A stretch of DNA of 64,000 nt from Planctomycetota bacterium (GTDB lineage: Bacteria > Planctomycetota > SZUA-567 > H5-PLA8), in contig JABTUM010000002.1 of assembly GCA_015075375.1 (NCBI GenBank), positions 591,393 to 655,392 of the forward strand, given 5' to 3'. The notes beneath the pieces were generated by a model, which saw only the letters and a program-made list of their open reading frames with translations, ran no database searches and was not told the origin of the DNA. Position numbers and translations under genes: made by a program. Positions 61,513-64,000 of this stretch are shown one piece after another. Within the stretch, counting starts at the first letter, position 1; each line of letters starts with the position of its first letter.

Positions 61513-62370
61513 TCAATCGTTGTAGGCGTAAAACCCGTGCTTCGTCTTCCGGCCCAGTTTTCCGGCGGCGACCATCTGCTTCAGGAGCGGGCAGGGGCGG
61601 TACTTCGGATCGCCGAAGCCTTCGTGCAAGACGTTCATGATATCCAGGCAGACATCGAGCCCGATGAAATCGGCCAGCGTCAGCGGTCCCATCGGATGCG
61701 CCATGCCGAGCTTGAAGACTTCGTCGACGGCTTCCGGGGTCGCCACGCCTTCGAAGACCGCAAAGATGGCTTCGTTGATCAGCGGCATCAGCACGCGGTT
61801 GCTCACGAAACCCGGGTAATCGTTCACTTCGACCGGGGATTTTCCGAGTTCCCGGGAGAGTTCCACGACGATCCGGTTGGTCTCGGCGCTGGTCTTATTG
61901 CCGCGGATCACTTCGACGAGCTTCATGACCGGTACGGGATTGAAGAAGTGCATGCCGATAAACAATTCCGGCCGCTGGGTGGCGCTGGCGAGCTTGGTGA
62001 TCGAGATGCTGCTGGTGTTGCTGGCGAATAGCACGCCCGGCGGGCAGAGGCTTTCGAGCGCGTGCCAGGTGTCGAGCTTGATCGATTCCTTTTCGAAGAT
62101 GGCTTCGATGACGAGCTGCGCGTCCTTCGCGGCGGCCAATTCCGGGGCCGGGCGGATGCGTGTGAGCGCGGCCTCGGCGTCGGCCTGGGTGAGCGCACCT
62201 TTCTTGACCATGCGCCGCAGCGAATCCTGCACCTTGACGCGCGCCGCTTCGAGCTGCGCGGGCCCGGTGTCGATCAGCGTCACCTGCTTGCCGGCCGCCG
62301 CGCAGACTTGCGCGATGCCCGAGCCCATGGTGCCCGCGCCGATTACCGAGATTCGTTCGATGCCGCCCAT
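61513..62370 (-). CDS. hbd: 3-hydroxyacyl-CoA (3-hydroxybutyryl-CoA) dehydrogenase
   Basis: 285 residues, the size of single-domain Hbd. The NAD motif GAGTMG lies at 11-16; FIGMHFFNPVPVMKLVEVI, DYPGFVSNRVLMPLINEA and DFIGLDVCLDIMNVL are family signatures. It interconverts acetoacetyl-CoA and 3-hydroxybutyryl-CoA. GGGAGG lies ahead of the ATG. It sits between the exported pyroglutamyl peptidase (12 nt upstream) and the hydratase. Confidence 0.94.
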   Translation of the reverse strand: MGGIERISVIGAGTMGSGIAQVCAAAGKQVTLIDTGPAQLEAARVKVQDSLRRMVKKGALTQADAEAALTRIRPAPELAAAKDAQLVIEAIFEKESIKLDTWHALESLCPPGVLFASNTSSISITKLASATQRPELFIGMHFFNPVPVMKLVEVIRGNKTSAETNRIVVELSRELGKSPVEVNDYPGFVSNRVLMPLINEAIFAVFEGVATPEAVDEVFKLGMAHPMGPLTLADFIGLDVCLDIMNVLHEGFGDPKYRPCPLLKQMVAAGKLGRKTKHGFYAYND

Positions 62371-62382
62371 CGGACCTCCCGC

Positions 62383-63093
62383 CTACTTGCCATCCGCCGC
62401 GCGCACGGTCTGTTCGATCACGATTTTCAGGGCCGCTTTCAGTTTTTCCGCCGTGAACGTTCCGCCGGCCGGATCGGGCGTGCCGAAATCGGGCACGTGG
62501 ACGAAGCCGCGGCGCACCAGCGGCGGTGCATTCTCGCCGCGCGGCAGCGCCATCAGCCGGTAAAAGCATTCGTTGCAGAGATAACCGCCGGCGTCGTCGC
62601 TGCTGGCCGATCCGATCTTCGCTTCCTTCAGGGCCGCCAGAATCTCGGCCGTGGGCAGCGTGGTGGGGATTTCCGCCGCTCCTTTGGGCTCGATTTGGCT
62701 GCGCGTAGGACGCACCCCTTTGTTGTCCGGAGGGCGCATGGGGTGATAGCCGTTGCGCGCAAGCGTCTCGATCCGAACGACCTCGGTCCCCACGCCGCAG
62801 GAGATCACGGCGCGTGGCTTGTGCTTCGAGATGGCGTCGTAGAGTGGCTGGGTCATTTCGTCGTACACTACCGGAAGCAGCGCGGTCACGATGCGGTAGC
62901 CGCCGATCTCCTGGCCTTCGAACGTCTTTACGGTTTCCCAACTCGCGTTGACCTTGAGACCGCCGAATGGCTCGAACCCGGTCAGCAGCAGGACAGGTTT
63001 TTCTTGCGCGGCTTCTCCTGCCATCAATCCGGCCGATGGAAGAATCGCGGCAGCGAGCAGTACATGAAGGAAGGTTCGCTTCGATAGCGGCAT
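62383..63093 (-). CDS. Exported pyroglutamyl-peptidase I (C15 family)
   Basis: 236 residues. A signal peptide covers about 1-27 (KRTFLHVLLAAAILPSAG, then LMAGEA). The C15 fold follows: LLTGFEPFGG (36-45) and NAS at 49-51. The catalytic triad fits E109 (RIETLARN), C173 (GGYLCNECFY) and H199 (GFVHVPDF). The enzyme removes N-terminal pyroglutamate from peptides. Most C15 enzymes are cytoplasmic, so the signal peptide is unusual. Tight spacing on both sides (12-15 nt) places it in the acyl-CoA operon, though a link in function is not obvious. Confidence 0.87.
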   Translation of the reverse strand: MPLSKRTFLHVLLAAAILPSAGLMAGEAAQEKPVLLLTGFEPFGGLKVNASWETVKTFEGQEIGGYRIVTALLPVVYDEMTQPLYDAISKHKPRAVISCGVGTEVVRIETLARNGYHPMRPPDNKGVRPTRSQIEPKGAAEIPTTLPTAEILAALKEAKIGSASSDDAGGYLCNECFYRLMALPRGENAPPLVRRGFVHVPDFGTPDPAGGTFTAEKLKAALKIVIEQTVRAADGK

Positions 63094-63108
63094 TCGAGCA
63101 CCTCTCGT

Positions 63109-63546
63109 CTATGCGCCGCGCGCTTCTTTCGCGGCAAAATGCCGGTCGAGGAACTCTACGATCTGCTGCGTGCTTGTGCCGGGACCGAAGATCGCTCCGA
63201 CGCCGAGATTTTTCAGTTCCTGCTCGTCTTGCGGAGGAATGATCCCGCCGCCGAAGACCAGCACATCGCCCAGGCCCTCGCGCTTCAGGCCTTCCATCAC
63301 GACCGGGAAGAGCGTCATGTGCGCGCCGCTGAGGATCGAGAGGCCGACGGCTTCGACGTCTTCCTGCAGTGCGGCTTCGACAACGGCCTCGGGGTCCTGG
63401 TGCAGCCCCGTGTAAATCACTTCGTAGCCGGCCTCGGTGAGGGCTCGGACGACCACCTTGGCGCCGCGGTCGTGCCCGTCCAGCCCGGGCTTGGCGACGA
63501 GAATGCGGTGTCTGCGGGACGGCTTGGGTGCGTTCGAATCGGTCAT
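63109..63546 (-). CDS. B12-binding subunit, methylmalonyl-CoA mutase C-terminal type
   Basis: 145 residues with the cobalamin motif D23-x-H25-x-x-G28 (GLDGHDRGAK), SILSGAHMTLFP and FGGGIIPPQDEQEL, as in stand-alone small subunits of methylmalonyl- or ethylmalonyl-type mutases. It carries adenosylcobalamin for a radical carbon-skeleton rearrangement. The large catalytic subunit is not in the window, so it may be encoded elsewhere or further to the right. AAAGGT lies ahead of the ATG. It is 15 nt before the peptidase gene. Confidence 0.92.
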   Translation of the reverse strand: MTDSNAPKPSRRHRILVAKPGLDGHDRGAKVVVRALTEAGYEVIYTGLHQDPEAVVEAALQEDVEAVGLSILSGAHMTLFPVVMEGLKREGLGDVLVFGGGIIPPQDEQELKNLGVGAIFGPGTSTQQIVEFLDRHFAAKEARGA

Positions 63547-63610
63547 GCTTACCTTTTAGCCGCCCCCTTGAGCGCCTGCAACTCAACCCGGAGGAATGGC
63601 TTGCGCGACA

Positions 63611-63841
63611 TCAGCGGCTCTTCAGCCAGTTCCAGACGGTAATCAGGAGCGGCAGGGCCAGCGCGAGCACGACCAGCCACCCGGCGATCAGGAAAACGCG
63701 TGGGATGCGGCGTTCGCCTTCGGCGCCCAGACCGAAGCGGCCTTTCCCATCGGTGTAGTGCCCGCAGTACGGGCATTCGGCCACGTCGGGAAAGATGCTG
63801 CGGTTGCAGTACGTGCAAGTTTCGTACTCGCCAGGATCCAT
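63611..63841 (-). CDS. Small zinc-ribbon membrane protein
   Basis: 76 residues. The N-terminus holds two CxxC pairs (CTYC at 9-12 and CPYC at 23-26) forming a zinc ribbon. A membrane helix lies at about 48-70 (FLIAGWLVVLALALPLLITVW). Such small proteins are common and of unknown function; they may guide membrane assembly. It is 64 nt ahead of the B12-binding gene on the same strand. Confidence 0.75.
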   Translation of the reverse strand: MDPGEYETCTYCNRSIFPDVAECPYCGHYTDGKGRFGLGAEGERRIPRVFLIAGWLVVLALALPLLITVWNWLKSR

Positions 63842-63890
63842 GCGTGGCGTTCAATCCTACTAAAATAAGGAGCGTAGGGCCGACGGCCGC

Positions 63891-64000
63891 CTACTCGTTG
63901 TCGTCATCCGTCCGGCGCTTGCGTTCTTCGCGCGGCGGTTTGATTTTCAGGCGCTGGTACACGCGCAGCTTGCTGCCGGGCGGGACGTCGGCCGATTTCA
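63891..64000 (-). CDS. 3' end of a gene running off the right edge, unknown
   Basis: Only the last 36 codons are present, ending in a stop at 63891-63893. The readable tail is KSADVPPGSKLRVYQRLKI followed by a strongly basic then acidic end (KPPREERKRRTDDDNE). The 'PPGSKLRVYQRLKI' piece resembles the end of a LysM motif, but this is weak. It is upstream of the zinc-ribbon gene on the same strand and may head the same operon. Confidence 0.5.
   Translation of the reverse strand, partial: KSADVPPGSKLRVYQRLKIKPPREERKRRTDDDNE

Noticed and set aside
1..64000. CRISPR arrays, tRNA or rRNA genes, transposases, prophage genes
   Set aside because: None seen by reading; no regularly spaced direct repeats, cloverleaf-like stems or transposase motifs were noticed.

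Overview
This is a GC-rich, gene-dense bacterial chromosome segment. No rRNA, tRNA, CRISPR array, transposase or phage module was seen. The mix of genes fits the Planctomycetota or a neighbouring candidate phylum such as Sumerlaeota or Hydrogenedentota: MoxR/DUF58/BatA/VWA operons, DUF4175, cyclase-like toroids, huge PQQ-propeller/TPR exported proteins, an LRR-DUF6794 protein, GldA/GldFG/DUF4340 transport genes, PEGA and DUF3592 proteins. That assignment is inference from gene content and the sequence does not fix the taxon. Most genes sit in long minus-strand operons with 4-nt ATGA overlaps or gaps under 20 nt.

Layout. 1-6.8 kb: a truncated HerA-type ATPase, a small membrane protein, an exported LRR protein, a phytanoyl-CoA dioxygenase-type oxygenase, and an exported protein with a possible caspase-type His/Cys pair. 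Two gene-poor gaps here carry palindromic interspersed repeats. 6.8-22.5 kb (minus): one compact eight-gene operon encoding an ECF sigma factor, a membrane anti-sigma-like protein, MoxR ATPase, DUF58, BatA-type VWA, VWA/amidotransferase-type protein, a 1943-residue DUF4175-PA14-coiled-coil protein, and an alpha/alpha-toroid exported protein. 22.6-27.0 kb (plus): a CHAD protein, a Ppx/GppA-HD phosphatase and an atypical pyruvate kinase. 27.0-32.4 kb (minus): a three-gene Gld-type ABC module in which GldF and GldG are fused, and DUF4340 is fused to an FKBP prolyl isomerase. 32.8-33.6 kb (plus): a double-ACT protein and RlmH. 33.7-38.6 kb (minus): a PEGA lipoprotein, a serine hydroxymethyltransferase-aminomethyltransferase fusion and a small exported protein. 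38.6-52.8 kb (minus): a TonB-like protein, an S24-fold regulator lacking the catalytic residues, and a second MoxR-DUF58-BatA-VWA operon preceded by a 1792-residue TPR/PQQ-propeller/CBM9 protein. 53.2-59.1 kb (plus): a prenyl diphosphate synthase and DXS (isoprenoid precursors), a strong terminator, a NagA-like deacetylase, a DUF3592 protein and a thiolase. 59.1-64 kb (minus): a tight operon with a zinc-ribbon protein, B12-binding protein, exported pyroglutamyl peptidase, 3-hydroxyacyl-CoA dehydrogenase, enoyl-CoA hydratase, HisN-like phosphatase and sugar-nucleotide-type epimerase.

How the parts may work together. The two MoxR/VWA operons share the gene order MoxR, DUF58, BatA-like, VWA/amidotransferase-like, so they look like paralogous chaperone/VWA assemblies on the cell envelope. 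The first is tied to its own ECF sigma/anti-sigma pair and to a large PA14-bearing membrane protein; the second lies behind a giant exported propeller protein. The thiolase, dehydrogenase, hydratase and B12-binding genes form a short-chain acyl-CoA set around one convergent junction. The most unusual single genes are the GlyA-GcvT fusion, the DUF4340-FKBP fusion, the GldF-GldG fusion and the DUF4175-PA14 giant.
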